A stretch of 64,000 bases of DNA, taken from positions 303,171 through 367,170 of the forward strand of contig CAMFGY010000002.1 of assembly GCA_945952065.1 (NCBI GenBank), in the 5' to 3' direction. The notes under the pieces were generated by a model. That model worked only from the letters and a program-made list of their open reading frames with translations, had not been told where the DNA came from and did not search any database. The position numbers were made by a program, and so were the translations under genes. Of this stretch, positions 35,154 through 44,891 are shown piece after piece (position 1 is the first letter of the stretch; the number at the start of each line of letters is the position of its first letter). The stretch comes from an uncultured Burkholderiales bacterium. Lineage in GTDB: Bacteria > Pseudomonadota > Gammaproteobacteria > Burkholderiales > Burkholderiaceae_C.

Positions 35154-36467
35154 ATGGCCACCACAAGTCAAGCAAGCCGCCCTTCCTCTGGCCTCGCACG
35201 TGGCGCCTGGCTGGTCGTTGGCCTGCTCTGGGTCGTCGCTCTCCTGAACTACCTGGATCGCCAGGTGCTCATCACGATGCGCGATGCCATCAAGGGCGAC
35301 ATCCTAGTGGCCGGCGTGCCGATGACCGACGCCCAGTTCGGTCTGCTGTCCTCGATGTTCCTGTGGATCTACGGCCTGGTGAGCCCCCTGGGCGGCTATG
35401 CCGCCGACCGCTTTGGGCGCCGCCCCGTCATCTTCGTCTCGTTGGCCGCGTGGTCCGCCGTCACCTGGTGGACGGGCCATGCATCCAGCTACCACGAACT
35501 GCTGGTAGCGCGTGGCCTGATGGGGGTGAGCGAGGCCTGCTACATCCCTGCCGCGCTCGCACTGATCACCGACCACCACCGCGACCGCACGCGTTCGCTT
35601 GCCACCGGTCTGCACATGAGCGGCCTGTACGCTGGCGTGGTGCTCGGCGGACTCGGTGGCTATCTTGCGACGCCTGGCAAGACTTTACTAGGCATCGACC
35701 TCTTCATCGGATGGCACAAGGTCTTCATCGGCCTCGGCGCCATCGGCATCGCTTATGCGCTCGCCCTGATCTTCTTGTTGCCGAAGCATGAGGCACCAGC
35801 TTCGGGCAGGGTGGCTGCCGATGCCGGCTATGCCAGCCTGTCCGCCGCGTTGCTGCTGCTGATCAAGGAGGGGCGCTTCTGGTTGATCCTCGGTGTGTTC
35901 GCACTCGTCAGTGCATGCAACTGGAGCGTCCTCGTCTGGCTACCCGCCTTCCTCAAAGAGCAGTTCCAGCTGGCCGACGGCCCTGCCGGCCTGCACGCGA
36001 CAACTTGGAACACCGCCGCCAAATTCGTTGCCGTGCTCATCGGAGGCGCGATGTCCGATTGGCTCACTCGCAGTAACCCGCGCGCGCGATCGTTGATCCC
36101 CGCGGTCGGGTTGTTGATCGCTGCACCCGGCATCGCGTTGGGCACGCTCACCGACTTACTCACTCTCGGACTGTGCGGTTTCGCCATGCAGGGCATAGCC
36201 CAGGGTTTTCTGGATGCGAACATGATTTCCATCGTGCGTCAGATCACCGGCCCGACCGTCGCAGCCACAGGCTACGGGCTGCTTAACCTCGTTGGCACCC
36301 TGACCGGCGGCGTGATGGCCTTGATCGGCGGACGGCTAAGGGACTCTGGCCTCGGATTCGAGACCTTCTTCCGTATCTCTGCAGCAGGCCTCGCCGTAGC
36401 TGCCCTCGGGCTCCTGCTCTTCAGGCCAGGCAAACAGATCAGCCCGGATGCCCATAACCGCGAGTAA
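35154..36467 (+). CDS. MFS transporter, probable sialic-acid permease
   Basis: 437 residues, about 12 membrane spans. MFS signatures: 'LLNYLDRQVLITMRDAIKG' in TM1 and 'GGYAADRFGRRPVIF' in loop 2-3. Resembles the sugar-acid/phosphate-symporter branch of the superfamily. Substrate is inferred from flanking nanM-like and sialate-lyase genes. 3 bases after the mutarotase stop, 55 before the lyase start. Confidence 0.8.
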   Translation: MATTSQASRPSSGLARGAWLVVGLLWVVALLNYLDRQVLITMRDAIKGDILVAGVPMTDAQFGLLSSMFLWIYGLVSPLGGYAADRFGRRPVIFVSLAAWSAVTWWTGHASSYHELLVARGLMGVSEACYIPAALALITDHHRDRTRSLATGLHMSGLYAGVVLGGLGGYLATPGKTLLGIDLFIGWHKVFIGLGAIGIAYALALIFLLPKHEAPASGRVAADAGYASLSAALLLLIKEGRFWLILGVFALVSACNWSVLVWLPAFLKEQFQLADGPAGLHATTWNTAAKFVAVLIGGAMSDWLTRSNPRARSLIPAVGLLIAAPGIALGTLTDLLTLGLCGFAMQGIAQGFLDANMISIVRQITGPTVAATGYGLLNLVGTLTGGVMALIGGRLRDSGLGFETFFRISAAGLAVAALGLLLFRPGKQISPDAHNRE

Positions 36468-36522
36468 AGCGGATGCGCGTCTCCTCTTGTTCAACTCTAG
36501 ACCCCTATCGGGCCCTGCATCC

Positions 36523-37443
36523 ATGACCCAATTCCGAGTCCGCGGACTTTGCGCCGCCACCCACACTCCATTCGACGCAAGCGGCGAACTGAACCTGCGC
36601 GCCGTCGAGCTACAGGCCGAGTACCTCGCCGCGCGCGGCGTGAAGTCGGTCTTCATCGGAGGCACCACCGGTGAAAGCCATTCGACGACCCTGCTGGAAC
36701 GCAAGGCATTGGCCGAGCGCTGGGTCGAGGTGGTCAAGGCTCACCGCCTCGACCTGCCCGTCATCGTCCATGTCGGATCCAACTGCCTCAATGACGCCGC
36801 TGACCTCGCCGCGCATGCGCAAAGAATTGGCGCCGCAGCGACCTCGATGCTGTCGCCCTCCTACTTCAAGCCGGCCAGCTTGGACCTGCTCGTCGAATGC
36901 TGTGCCAAGGTCGCCAAGGGTGCGCCTGCGCTGCCCTTCTACCTGTATGACATTCCGGTGTTGACTGGCGTGACGATCAACGCCGAGGAGTTTCTGGCAA
37001 AGGCCGAGAGTCTGATCCCCAACCTCAACGGCATCAAATTCACCAACCCCGACTATCTCCAGTTCCAGCTGTGTCATCGCTTCAAGGACGGCAAGTTCGA
37101 CATCCCTTACGGCAATGACGAATACATGCTCGGCGCGGTGGCGATGGGCGCCAAGGGCGCCGTCGGTTCGACCTTCAATTTCTGCCCTGGCGTCTACCAG
37201 CGTCTGATGGCCGCCGCCGCCGAGGGTGACAACGAGACCGCCGCTGACGAACTGTTCCGCGCCGTGCAGGTGGTGAAGATCGTCGCCAAGCGCGGCTACA
37301 TGGGCTGCGCCAAGGCGCTCATGGGGCACTTGGGCGTACCCGTCGGCCCTGCGCGTCTGCCAGTGGGCAACCCGTCGCCAGAAGGAGTGGAGGCGATGAT
37401 CGGCGAACTCGAGGCGATTGGGTTCTTTGCATGGAAGGACTGA
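36523..37443 (+). CDS. nanA: N-acetylneuraminate lyase
   Basis: 306 residues from the ATG at 36523, the family size. DHDPS-fold aldolase with 'GGTTGES' (48-52 region), catalytic Tyr142 in 'FYLYDIPVLTG' and Schiff-base Lys172 in 'NGIKFTN'. The 'YxIPxLTGV' and 'GIKF' surroundings look like the animal/Bacteroidetes-type lyases rather than E. coli NanA. Reaction: Neu5Ac to ManNAc plus pyruvate in the cytoplasm. Another aldolase of the DHDPS family is the alternative, less likely beside the esterase and epimerase. Confidence 0.85.
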   Translation: MTQFRVRGLCAATHTPFDASGELNLRAVELQAEYLAARGVKSVFIGGTTGESHSTTLLERKALAERWVEVVKAHRLDLPVIVHVGSNCLNDAADLAAHAQRIGAAATSMLSPSYFKPASLDLLVECCAKVAKGAPALPFYLYDIPVLTGVTINAEEFLAKAESLIPNLNGIKFTNPDYLQFQLCHRFKDGKFDIPYGNDEYMLGAVAMGAKGAVGSTFNFCPGVYQRLMAAAAEGDNETAADELFRAVQVVKIVAKRGYMGCAKALMGHLGVPVGPARLPVGNPSPEGVEAMIGELEAIGFFAWKD

Positions 37444-37475
37444 GCGCCTGCCCGCGGATCTGCGAACCACAGCCC

Positions 37476-39014
37476 ATGAAGCGTTTCGCAAACTTCTGCC
37501 TACCGCTCGTGCTGGCTCTGGCCTGCACGCCGGCCTTGGCAGCGCTATCGGTGGACGCCATCTTTGGCAACCACATGGTCATCCAGCGAGACAAGCCGGT
37601 GGTGGTATTTGGCTCGGCCGTTGCTGGTGAGAGTGTCAGAGTCACATTTGGCCTGGATTCGGTCACGGCTCAGGTGTCAGCCTCCGGCCGCTGGATCGTG
37701 AAGTTGCCCGCGCGTCCGGCGAATGCCGTGCCTGCAGAGATCAGGGTGGACAGTGCCGGCTCCGCTTTGGTGCTGAAGGACGTGCTCGTCGGCGACGTGT
37801 GGGTCGCCGCAGGCCAATCCAATATGGAATTTCCGTTGGGCCAAGACGTGGAGGGCGGCGCCGAGCTCCAGGCCATCGCTGACGATGCTGTGCGTGTGGC
37901 CAGCTTCAGGGCCCCGAGCATAGCCGTGGGTGCCAAGCCGCTAGACCAAGCCTCGGTCAAACTGGTGGAGGCAGATCGGCTCTATGCCGGCGGCTGGGTC
38001 ATCGCCGCTGGCAAGGCCGCCTCGAGCGCTTCTGCAGTCGCATATTGGTTCGCCAAGAAGGTTCGCGCGGAAACGGGCCTGCCGATTGGCATCGTCGGCT
38101 ACGCCATCGGCGGCGCACCGCTCGAAAGCTTCATCTCGAGAGAAGCACTCCAAGCAGGTGGTTTCGGCAAGAAGCTCTCTGGGGACTGGATGCAGAACCC
38201 GGAGCTGCCGAACTGGGTGCGAAGCCGTGGCGCCCAGAACCTGGCCGATGTGACAGGCGTTCCCGGCGATGTGCTCGGCAGGAACCACGCCTACAAGCCG
38301 GCCTTGGCCTGGGAGGCGGGAATGGGGCGCATCACCGCGTTTCCGATACGCGGCTTCCTCTGGTACCAGGGCGAGTCCAACGCCATCGAGGCGGCCCGCG
38401 TGGCCGAATACCCCGAGTTGCAGCGGGTGATGGTCGCGGACTGGCGCGCGCGATGGGGCGATGACAAACTGCCGTTCTACTTCGTTCAACTGTCTTCGTG
38501 CGAGGACAGCAACCGCATGCGCTGGGGCGAGTTTCGCGACCTGCAGCGCCGTGCCGTCGACCGGATTCCAGCGCCTTCTGGCATGGCGGTCTCATACGAC
38601 TTCGGTCCGCCACCTGCGACCAAGAGCGACGTGCATCCGGCGCAGAAACGCCCAGTAGGCGAACGCTTGGCGTTGCTCGCATTGCGGGACGTGTACGGCA
38701 AACCAGGCTTGGTCGCTGAAGGCCCTCAGCCGATGTCTGCTACGAAGGCGGGCGACGGCGTTCGGATTCGCTTTGGGAACGCCACCGGCCTGGCAGCCAA
38801 ATCGGACGACGTGGCGGGCTTTGAGATTTCGGACGACGGGATTCAGTTCGTGCCTGCCGTGGCGACCATCGGTGGCGGGACCGTCACACTGCGGGCCGAC
38901 GGCGTGAAGAGCCCGACAGTTGTCCGTTACGCGTGGGCTCCGTGGACCCGCGATGCCAACCTCGTGAACGGCGCTGGCTTGCCGGCTCCGACCTTCACCA
39001 TGCAGATCAAATAA
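37476..39014 (+). CDS. Sialate O-acetylesterase (SIAE family)
   Basis: 512 residues from the ATG at 37476, with a Sec signal peptide ending 'CTPALA'. SGNH-type hydrolase of the SIAE family: 'VGDVWVAAGQSNMEF' with nucleophile Ser115, 'GFLWYQGESNA', and the C-terminal 'SDVHPAQKRPVGERLA' with the catalytic Asp/His. Removes O-acetyl groups from sialic acids, probably in the periplasm before uptake. Overlaps no neighbour; 32 bases after nanA. Confidence 0.88.
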   Translation: MKRFANFCLPLVLALACTPALAALSVDAIFGNHMVIQRDKPVVVFGSAVAGESVRVTFGLDSVTAQVSASGRWIVKLPARPANAVPAEIRVDSAGSALVLKDVLVGDVWVAAGQSNMEFPLGQDVEGGAELQAIADDAVRVASFRAPSIAVGAKPLDQASVKLVEADRLYAGGWVIAAGKAASSASAVAYWFAKKVRAETGLPIGIVGYAIGGAPLESFISREALQAGGFGKKLSGDWMQNPELPNWVRSRGAQNLADVTGVPGDVLGRNHAYKPALAWEAGMGRITAFPIRGFLWYQGESNAIEAARVAEYPELQRVMVADWRARWGDDKLPFYFVQLSSCEDSNRMRWGEFRDLQRRAVDRIPAPSGMAVSYDFGPPPATKSDVHPAQKRPVGERLALLALRDVYGKPGLVAEGPQPMSATKAGDGVRIRFGNATGLAAKSDDVAGFEISDDGIQFVPAVATIGGGTVTLRADGVKSPTVVRYAWAPWTRDANLVNGAGLPAPTFTMQIK

Positions 39015-39040
39015 GCATGCCACCCGCCAGCAACTGCACC

Positions 39041-40228
39041 ATGTCGAACTACCTGACCCCTGATCGCCGCGCCCAACTTTTGGCCGAATACCGCGACCGC
39101 CTCGTCGGCGATGTCCTCCCGTTTTGGCTCAAAAACGGACTTGATCGCGAACACGGCGGCATCATGACCGCGCTCGGCCGCACCGGCGAGGTGATCGACA
39201 CCGACAAATCCGTGTGGTTCCAGGGGCGCGCCGGCTGGACCTTTGCAACGATGTACAACACGACGCCGCGCGCCGACTACCTGGAGGCCGCCATATCCTG
39301 TTGTGAGTTCCTTCGAACCAAGTGCTACGCGCCGGGCGGCAAGCTCTACTTCACGGTCACGCGCGATGGCAAACCGCTGCGGATGCGTCGTTATGTGTAC
39401 GCGGAGAGCTTTGCTGCGATTGCCTTCGCCGCCACGCACAAGGCGAACGGCAACGCTGAGTACCGCTCACTCGCGATCCAAGCCTTCGAGACTTACCTTC
39501 GCTACTCTTTCACGCCTGGCGTGATGACGGCCAAGACCGAGTCCACGCGCCCCATGCGCAGCTGCGGCCCGCTCATGATCGGCATCGTCACGGCGCAGGA
39601 GATGCGCGAATCGCTCGGCGACATCGAGGTGGCCGGCAAGACCTTCTCCGCGCACATTGCCGGCATGATCGCCGAATACGAGCGTTACTTCGTGAAGCCC
39701 GATCTCAAGGTCGTCATGGAATGTGTCGGCGTGAATGGCGAGATAGTCGATCACTTTGAGGGCCGCTTGCTCAACCCCGGCCACGCTATCGAAGCGGCCT
39801 GGTTCATCCTCCACGAGTCCAAGCGGACTGGCAACGCAGCGTGGAAGCGGCTCGGACTGAACATCCTCGACTGGATGTGGGCGCGCGGCTGGGATGCCAA
39901 GCATGGTGGCCTGCTTTACTTCGTGGACGTATACGGTAAGCCCATACAAGAGTACTGGCACTTCATGAAGTTCTGGTGGCCGCACAACGAGGCCGTTATC
40001 GCCACGCTGCTAGCCTACACGATGACCGGCGATGACAAATACGCCGACATGCACCGCCAGGTTCACGACTGGGCCTATGCCCACTTTCCTGACCAGGAGC
40101 ATGGCGAGTGGTATGGCTACCTCGACCGCGCAGGCAACCCGACCACGGAGCTCAAAGGCAATATGTGGAAGGGGCCATTTCACATGCCGCGCATGAAGTG
40201 GTATTGCTGGCAACTGCTTGAAGCCTGA
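39041..40228 (+). CDS. N-acylglucosamine 2-epimerase (AGE family)
   Basis: 395 residues from the ATG at 39041; an ATG at 39017 adds eight. (alpha/alpha)6-barrel AGE/RenBP signatures: 'FWLKNGLDREHGGIMTALGR', 'VWFQGRAGWTFATMYN', 'GRLLNPGHAIEAAWFIL', 'KFWWPHNEAVIATLLAY'. Probably turns ManNAc from the lyase into GlcNAc, replacing the NanK/NanE phosphorylated route. Another sugar epimerase/isomerase of the family cannot be excluded from sequence. Confidence 0.87.
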   Translation: MSNYLTPDRRAQLLAEYRDRLVGDVLPFWLKNGLDREHGGIMTALGRTGEVIDTDKSVWFQGRAGWTFATMYNTTPRADYLEAAISCCEFLRTKCYAPGGKLYFTVTRDGKPLRMRRYVYAESFAAIAFAATHKANGNAEYRSLAIQAFETYLRYSFTPGVMTAKTESTRPMRSCGPLMIGIVTAQEMRESLGDIEVAGKTFSAHIAGMIAEYERYFVKPDLKVVMECVGVNGEIVDHFEGRLLNPGHAIEAAWFILHESKRTGNAAWKRLGLNILDWMWARGWDAKHGGLLYFVDVYGKPIQEYWHFMKFWWPHNEAVIATLLAYTMTGDDKYADMHRQVHDWAYAHFPDQEHGEWYGYLDRAGNPTTELKGNMWKGPFHMPRMKWYCWQLLEA

Positions 40229-40389
40229 AGAAACGGTAGGCCGTCAACTCCCAGGGGTCTGCGCGAGTCCAAGAGCCAAAGGCTCGACTGCTGCTGGCAT
40301 AACGGACCGGATGCTGTGACTGCGGTGAGAATTTGCAATGAAAAAACCTGCGTCAGGTGTGATTGGGTCAGCTACAGTTCGATACATAT

Positions 40390-40406
40390 CAGACGTCTGC
40401 CAACAG
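40390..40406. promoter_or_regulatory. Candidate operator upstream of the GntR-type regulator
   Basis: CAGACGTCTG is a perfect 10-bp palindrome overlapping GTCTGCCAACAG (40395-40406), which on the minus strand repeats the motif at 33995-34006 with one mismatch. TATCAGA (40387) and TCTGATA (40410) also form flanking inverted repeats. Located 34-50 bp before the start codon: fits autoregulation. Confidence 0.45.
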
Positions 40407-40439
40407 CGATCTGATAACCCGCACGTCCAAGGACATCAG

Positions 40440-41237
40440 ATGGCAACTCGCATCCCCGCGTACCGGCAAGCTCAAATTGAAATCAAGCGATACATCGAAG
40501 CGCAGAAATTGCGCCCTGGTGATGCCTTGCCACCCGAAGGCGTGCTCGCCGAAAGGCTAGGTATCAGTCGCCCCTCCTTGCGCGAAGGTGTCAAGGCACT
40601 TGAGTCCTTGGGCATCGTCGAAGCTCGTCACGGAGATGGCTTGTTCGTCAGCGCCTTCTCCTTCGACAGCATCATCGAGAATTTGCCATACGCCGCCGTC
40701 GCCGACGGCAAGCAGTTGTTCGATCTGCTTCAGGTTCGGGCGGCGCTGGAGAACGGCGTGATTTGCGACATCGTTGACCGGATCGGCACCGAGGACAAGC
40801 AGCGTCTGCGCGCGCTAGCCAACAGCATGCTTGACGCGGCGCGCCGCAATGAGACCTTCGAAAAAGAGGACGGCGAGTTCCACGCAACACTCTATCGCTG
40901 CCTGAATAACCCCTTCCTCTCGCGCTTGGTTGATTTGTTCTGGCAGGTTTTCCGACGACTGAATCAAGCCAGCAATTTCGACGTTGAGCAGTGGTCGCCT
41001 GAGGGTACGGCCAAAGACCATATGCGTATCGTCGAGATGATTGAAAGCAACGACAAGGCAGGCCTGATCGACGCGCAGCAGAAGCACTTCCAAGGAATTT
41101 TCACGCGGCTCCAGCAATCGATGGAAGGCAGTGCACCTGGTGCACCTGAGAGCCGGACGGCGAAACGCAATGTGCAGATCGACCCCATTCCCGCCATGAA
41201 CCTGTCTGGCCGGTTGGACGGTCTCGGCAAAGATTAG
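40440..41237 (+). CDS. GntR/FadR-type transcriptional regulator of the sialic-acid island
   Basis: 265 residues from the ATG at 40440 (AAGGA six bases upstream); the ATG at 40338 lies before the candidate operator. N-terminal winged helix of GntR type ('YIEAQKLRPGDALPPEGVLAERLGISRPSLREGVKALESLGIVEARHG' region, residues about 12-60). C-terminal FCD helical effector domain ('FDLLQVRAALENGVICD', 'EFHATLYRCLNNPFL', 'DHMRIVEMIESND'). Its position after the catabolic genes and the shared upstream motifs make it the likely regulator of this locus. Confidence 0.88.
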   Translation: MATRIPAYRQAQIEIKRYIEAQKLRPGDALPPEGVLAERLGISRPSLREGVKALESLGIVEARHGDGLFVSAFSFDSIIENLPYAAVADGKQLFDLLQVRAALENGVICDIVDRIGTEDKQRLRALANSMLDAARRNETFEKEDGEFHATLYRCLNNPFLSRLVDLFWQVFRRLNQASNFDVEQWSPEGTAKDHMRIVEMIESNDKAGLIDAQQKHFQGIFTRLQQSMEGSAPGAPESRTAKRNVQIDPIPAMNLSGRLDGLGKD

Positions 41238-41822
41238 ACCATTGACTGCAGCGATCACGGCGGCAAACACGAAGGCTCAGATGTTGAAGAGCTGGCGGTT
41301 GAGGTGCGCCGCCTGAGCTTGCTTCCGCTGGGCGTTCTGCAGGTAATGCGCGAGTTCGTCAACCTGTCGAGGGAACGGGGGTGGACGGGTGCTTGCGCCT
41401 GCAAAGGGTCGGCCGCATGCGCTCGCACCTGTCTCCTGTCCCGTTGAGGTGGCTAGCGAGGCAGCCCTAGCTGCAAAATGCCTTCAAGGACGTCGAGGCA
41501 GTCCTTCGTGGACAGACAGAGACAACAGGTATCTTCCACAGAATTCGGACGCTCCCGCTCGGCGCTACCATTTGCTGGCCATCGACTGGGCCATGCGCTG
41601 GGTGTTCCAGCGTAGGAACGCAGATCGGAGCGAGGCCAACAGTGTTGCCGTTTTGGAGCTAGCTAGCTGCGAGAGGCCGCGCCGATGAAGATCACCGCTG
41701 TACTCCGCGACTGTGCACGTCGCTCACCGTGGGAGGTCTTCAGACCTGGTATGTTTCCTGCCCTGCCGTGTTCAGATGCTCAGCGCATTAGCGGGTGGAT
41801 CTCGACAACAAGTCAGCAAATC
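41238..41822. other. Intergenic stretch, no gene recognised
   Basis: About 585 bp between the GntR gene and the receptor's terminator. Short open frames exist (for example 41389-41688, plus) but show no start context or motif I recognise. Sequence character differs from the neighbouring genes and may be decayed coding DNA. Confidence 0.5.
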
Positions 41823-41853
41823 AAAAAGCCCGCCTCGCGAGTGCGTGGCGGGC
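41823..41853 (-). terminator. Rho-independent terminator of the TonB receptor gene
   Basis: On the minus strand GCCCGCC, a 12-base loop, GGCGGGC and then TTTTT, starting 21 bases after the receptor stop. Confidence 0.85.
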
Positions 41854-41874
41854 AGGTCAGGGCATAAGCCGTGA

Positions 41875-44874
41875 TTACATCGCCAACTTCAGACCAAGGA
41901 AGTATTGGCGGCCAATTACGTCGTAGGCACCGGGCTCGGTATTAGTCCCCACCGCCGCATCACGCACATTGATGTCGGGCTGGACATTGAACACATTGTT
42001 GGATCCCAGATAGAAGCTCAGGGACTTATTGGCCTTGTAGTTCACGCGCAAGTCAACGTAAGTCACTGCCTTCATTTTGTTCAGGTCTTCCGAATAGCTA
42101 TTCGAGGTCACGTAGTTTTGGGTTTCGCTGCGATAGCGGGCCTGACCGAAAAGACTGAGTTGATCGTTGACCTCGTAGCTGACGTTGCTTGTGAGGCGCC
42201 ATTTTGGATAGAGCGGGCGTCCCGCGGATGACGTCGTACCGGAAGCATTCACGACGTCATAACTACTCAGATGGTTGGCGTAGATGCCGACGTTGTAGCC
42301 CCTACCGACATAGCCGACCTCGAGGTCGACGCCGCGCGTTTTGATGCTGGCCGCGTTGAACAGCGGCGAGCGCAGGGTCAGCACTGGGCCATCGTTCACG
42401 TCGCGGACCAGAATGCCACCGCAGGTTGCGTCAAAGGAACCCGGCGCCGCCGAATAGCAATTCTTCGTCAGCACATCCGCCGTCAAGCGAGCGATGCCAC
42501 TCTTGATGTCGATATCGTAGAAGTCGGCCGATAGCGATAGGCCGCGCATGGGTGTAAACACGCCACCCAAAGTCACCGTTTTCGCAGTTTCCGCGGCGAG
42601 CGTAGGCGAGCCGGCAAGTAGCAGGCGCGTATTGTTCGCTTCGGAGTTGATCAGGGTAAATGAGCCATTGGCTGCGATGCGATTGGCGATGGCCGGAATC
42701 GAGCGGCAGTTGACCGCGATGTTGCCGGTGCTGGCGGCCGTCACCCCATTGCAAGGATCGGTATTCGCCGGCGCACTATTGGTGATGCCATTTGAATACA
42801 GGTCGTTGATGTTGGGAGCGCGAACGGACCGTGGCGAGATACTGCCGCGCAGGCGCAGCGTATCCAGAACCGGCGCACTGAAGCCGTAACGATGGGTGTA
42901 GGTCCGACCAACGCTGGAGTAGTCACTGAACCGACCGGCCGCGCTCAATGTCAGCTGCTTTGCGATGGGCAGCTCGATTTCTCCAAATGCTTCTTTGACA
43001 TCGAATTTGCCGGAAATCGCGGAGACCTGAAGATCGCGCGAAAGCCCGAGCTGACGATACGCATCCGGGACTTCTTCAGCCTGCTCGCGACGGTACTCGA
43101 CGCCGGCAGCGAAGTTGGCAGGAGCGCCGGCATAAACCGACAGCGGGAGCTCTCCGGAAAGCACCGATGTCACGACAGCCTGCTTGATCTCGCCCGTTTG
43201 CCCTGTTGGAATTGCAAGGTACTTGGCCGCGGCGGCGGAAATGCCGGTGACCCCAGCCTTTCCGGCCAGGCTGTCGGTGGTACCGAAGGGGTTGATCGGA
43301 AGACAGCCTTCGAGGCGGGCCTGTACGTTGGCGCAACGATAGCCCCCCTTTCCGTCGGGTTCGATCGTCACGGCGTTGCGGAAGCTGGGGATACTGAAGT
43401 CACCGGTATTGCGCTGCAGCGACGATGTCTCCCCATAGACCGCACTGGTCTTCCATTGCAGGCCGTCGCTGAGGTCATGCGTCAGGCTGACGGCCGTGCG
43501 CAGCGTCTGCCTGCTATTCGACACCGTGCGATCCCCAAGTTCCACCAACCGGCGGAAGGTCTGTACGCGGTCGAGCGAGGTGTTGGTTCCCATCGCAGCC
43601 TGCAACTGGGCGCCAGCGCTGCTGCCGACGAAGTAGGGGCTGGTTGCTACGTCGATTCCAGTCTTGCCGCCGGTGGACACCCGAAACACATCGGCCACCG
43701 TAGAAACTGGTGCCGGCTCAAGCGCCACGAATGAAGTCGTCTTGGTGTAGTTCAGCTCGAAATCGACTTTTGACTTCTCGCTCAGATCCACGCTAAGACC
43801 CGAGGCGATGTAGGTGGGTTTGGACGGGGCAACGAGATAGCGCCGCGCGAACTGGTTGTCGTAGTCCGTTGTGCCGAGACGATTGAAGTTGGCGTCCAGC
43901 AGCGGCTGGTTGGTGTTGAAAGCGGTGCCGTTCCCATGCACCGCCACGCTGCCGAAGAAGAGTGCGCCATCAGGGATGTGGGCCGGCCCGTTGCGGACGG
44001 CGATGGTCTCGATGGTGCCGTCTTTGTTCGCGTCGATGAAGTTCAGTTCGTTGGCCGAGAACGGCCGTGCCGACGAGAGCAACGCTTTCTGCTCAGATTG
44101 ACCGAAGGAAACCCAGGCATTGCCGCCATCGAACTTGCGCCCGTAGGTGAGGTCGAAGCTCCTCTTACCTGCCCCACCGGCAGCCGAGTCGGAAGCGAAC
44201 ACGTTCAACGCAAGACCGTTGAAATTGGACTTGGTAATGATGTTGACCACGCCTGCAATGGCGTCGGAGCCATAGATAGCGGACTGCCCGCCAGTGAGCA
44301 CCTCGACGCGCTCGATCATGGCGGCGGGAATGCTGTTCAGGTCAACGCCATAGCCAGTATTGGCTGAAACGCCCGAAACCCAACGCCGACCGTTAACCAG
44401 CACGAGCGTGCGGGCCGCGCCTAGATTGCGCAAGGAAATCGACGCCACCCCGACGTTGGCAGCATCACCACCGGTCGATGTGTTGTTGCTGGACGCCGAG
44501 AGCCCCGCAGTGATCGAGGGAATACGGCTCAAGCTGTCTCCAAGCGTTATTGCACCTGATGCCTGGAGGACCTCTTTGCTCAGTTGTGTGATCGGAGCCG
44601 AAGACAATAAATTCGCATTGCGGATATTGGAGCCGGTGATGATGACCTTTTCAATCGCCACCGTTGCTTCCGGCTGCTTGGCAACGCTGCCCTGCTCAGC
44701 CTGAACGGGCGCCGAGGCTGTAGCCAACACCTTCGAATCTGCGGTCTTCTGCGCATCGTCAGTCATCGACTGCTGCGCAGATGACAGCGGCGCCCAGCCA
44801 AGCAGCAACACGCCGGCGATTGCAGTCGCCAGGCGACTCAACTGAAACTCTTCCCACTTTTGACGATTACCCAT
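41875..44874 (-). CDS. TonB-dependent outer-membrane receptor of the sialic-acid island
   Basis: 999 residues from the ATG at 44874 (GGAG five bases upstream). Signal peptide (ATAIAGVLLLGWAPLSSAQ), plug domain with TonB-box-like 'EKVIITGSNI' and 'RTLVLVNGRRWVSG...SIPAAMIERVEVLTGGQSA', then a long beta-barrel ending 'YFLGLKLAM'. The last residue is Met rather than the usual aromatic. Likely imports sialic acid or a sialo-oligosaccharide; substrate is inferred from the island. Its promoter carries a motif shared with the nanM-like operon. Confidence 0.9.
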   Translation of the reverse strand: MGNRQKWEEFQLSRLATAIAGVLLLGWAPLSSAQQSMTDDAQKTADSKVLATASAPVQAEQGSVAKQPEATVAIEKVIITGSNIRNANLLSSAPITQLSKEVLQASGAITLGDSLSRIPSITAGLSASSNNTSTGGDAANVGVASISLRNLGAARTLVLVNGRRWVSGVSANTGYGVDLNSIPAAMIERVEVLTGGQSAIYGSDAIAGVVNIITKSNFNGLALNVFASDSAAGGAGKRSFDLTYGRKFDGGNAWVSFGQSEQKALLSSARPFSANELNFIDANKDGTIETIAVRNGPAHIPDGALFFGSVAVHGNGTAFNTNQPLLDANFNRLGTTDYDNQFARRYLVAPSKPTYIASGLSVDLSEKSKVDFELNYTKTTSFVALEPAPVSTVADVFRVSTGGKTGIDVATSPYFVGSSAGAQLQAAMGTNTSLDRVQTFRRLVELGDRTVSNSRQTLRTAVSLTHDLSDGLQWKTSAVYGETSSLQRNTGDFSIPSFRNAVTIEPDGKGGYRCANVQARLEGCLPINPFGTTDSLAGKAGVTGISAAAAKYLAIPTGQTGEIKQAVVTSVLSGELPLSVYAGAPANFAAGVEYRREQAEEVPDAYRQLGLSRDLQVSAISGKFDVKEAFGEIELPIAKQLTLSAAGRFSDYSSVGRTYTHRYGFSAPVLDTLRLRGSISPRSVRAPNINDLYSNGITNSAPANTDPCNGVTAASTGNIAVNCRSIPAIANRIAANGSFTLINSEANNTRLLLAGSPTLAAETAKTVTLGGVFTPMRGLSLSADFYDIDIKSGIARLTADVLTKNCYSAAPGSFDATCGGILVRDVNDGPVLTLRSPLFNAASIKTRGVDLEVGYVGRGYNVGIYANHLSSYDVVNASGTTSSAGRPLYPKWRLTSNVSYEVNDQLSLFGQARYRSETQNYVTSNSYSEDLNKMKAVTYVDLRVNYKANKSLSFYLGSNNVFNVQPDINVRDAAVGTNTEPGAYDVIGRQYFLGLKLAM

Positions 44875-44882
44875 GAAATCTC

Positions 44883-44891
44883 CAGATGTCA
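44883..44891 (-). promoter_or_regulatory. Candidate operator half at the receptor translation start
   Basis: On the minus strand TGACATCTG, identical to the left part of 33989-34003, preceded by ATATC and running into the ribosome-binding GGAG. It begins 9 bases before the ATG, so a bound protein would block the start region. A related TCTGAT lies about 15 bp further upstream. Confidence 0.35.
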
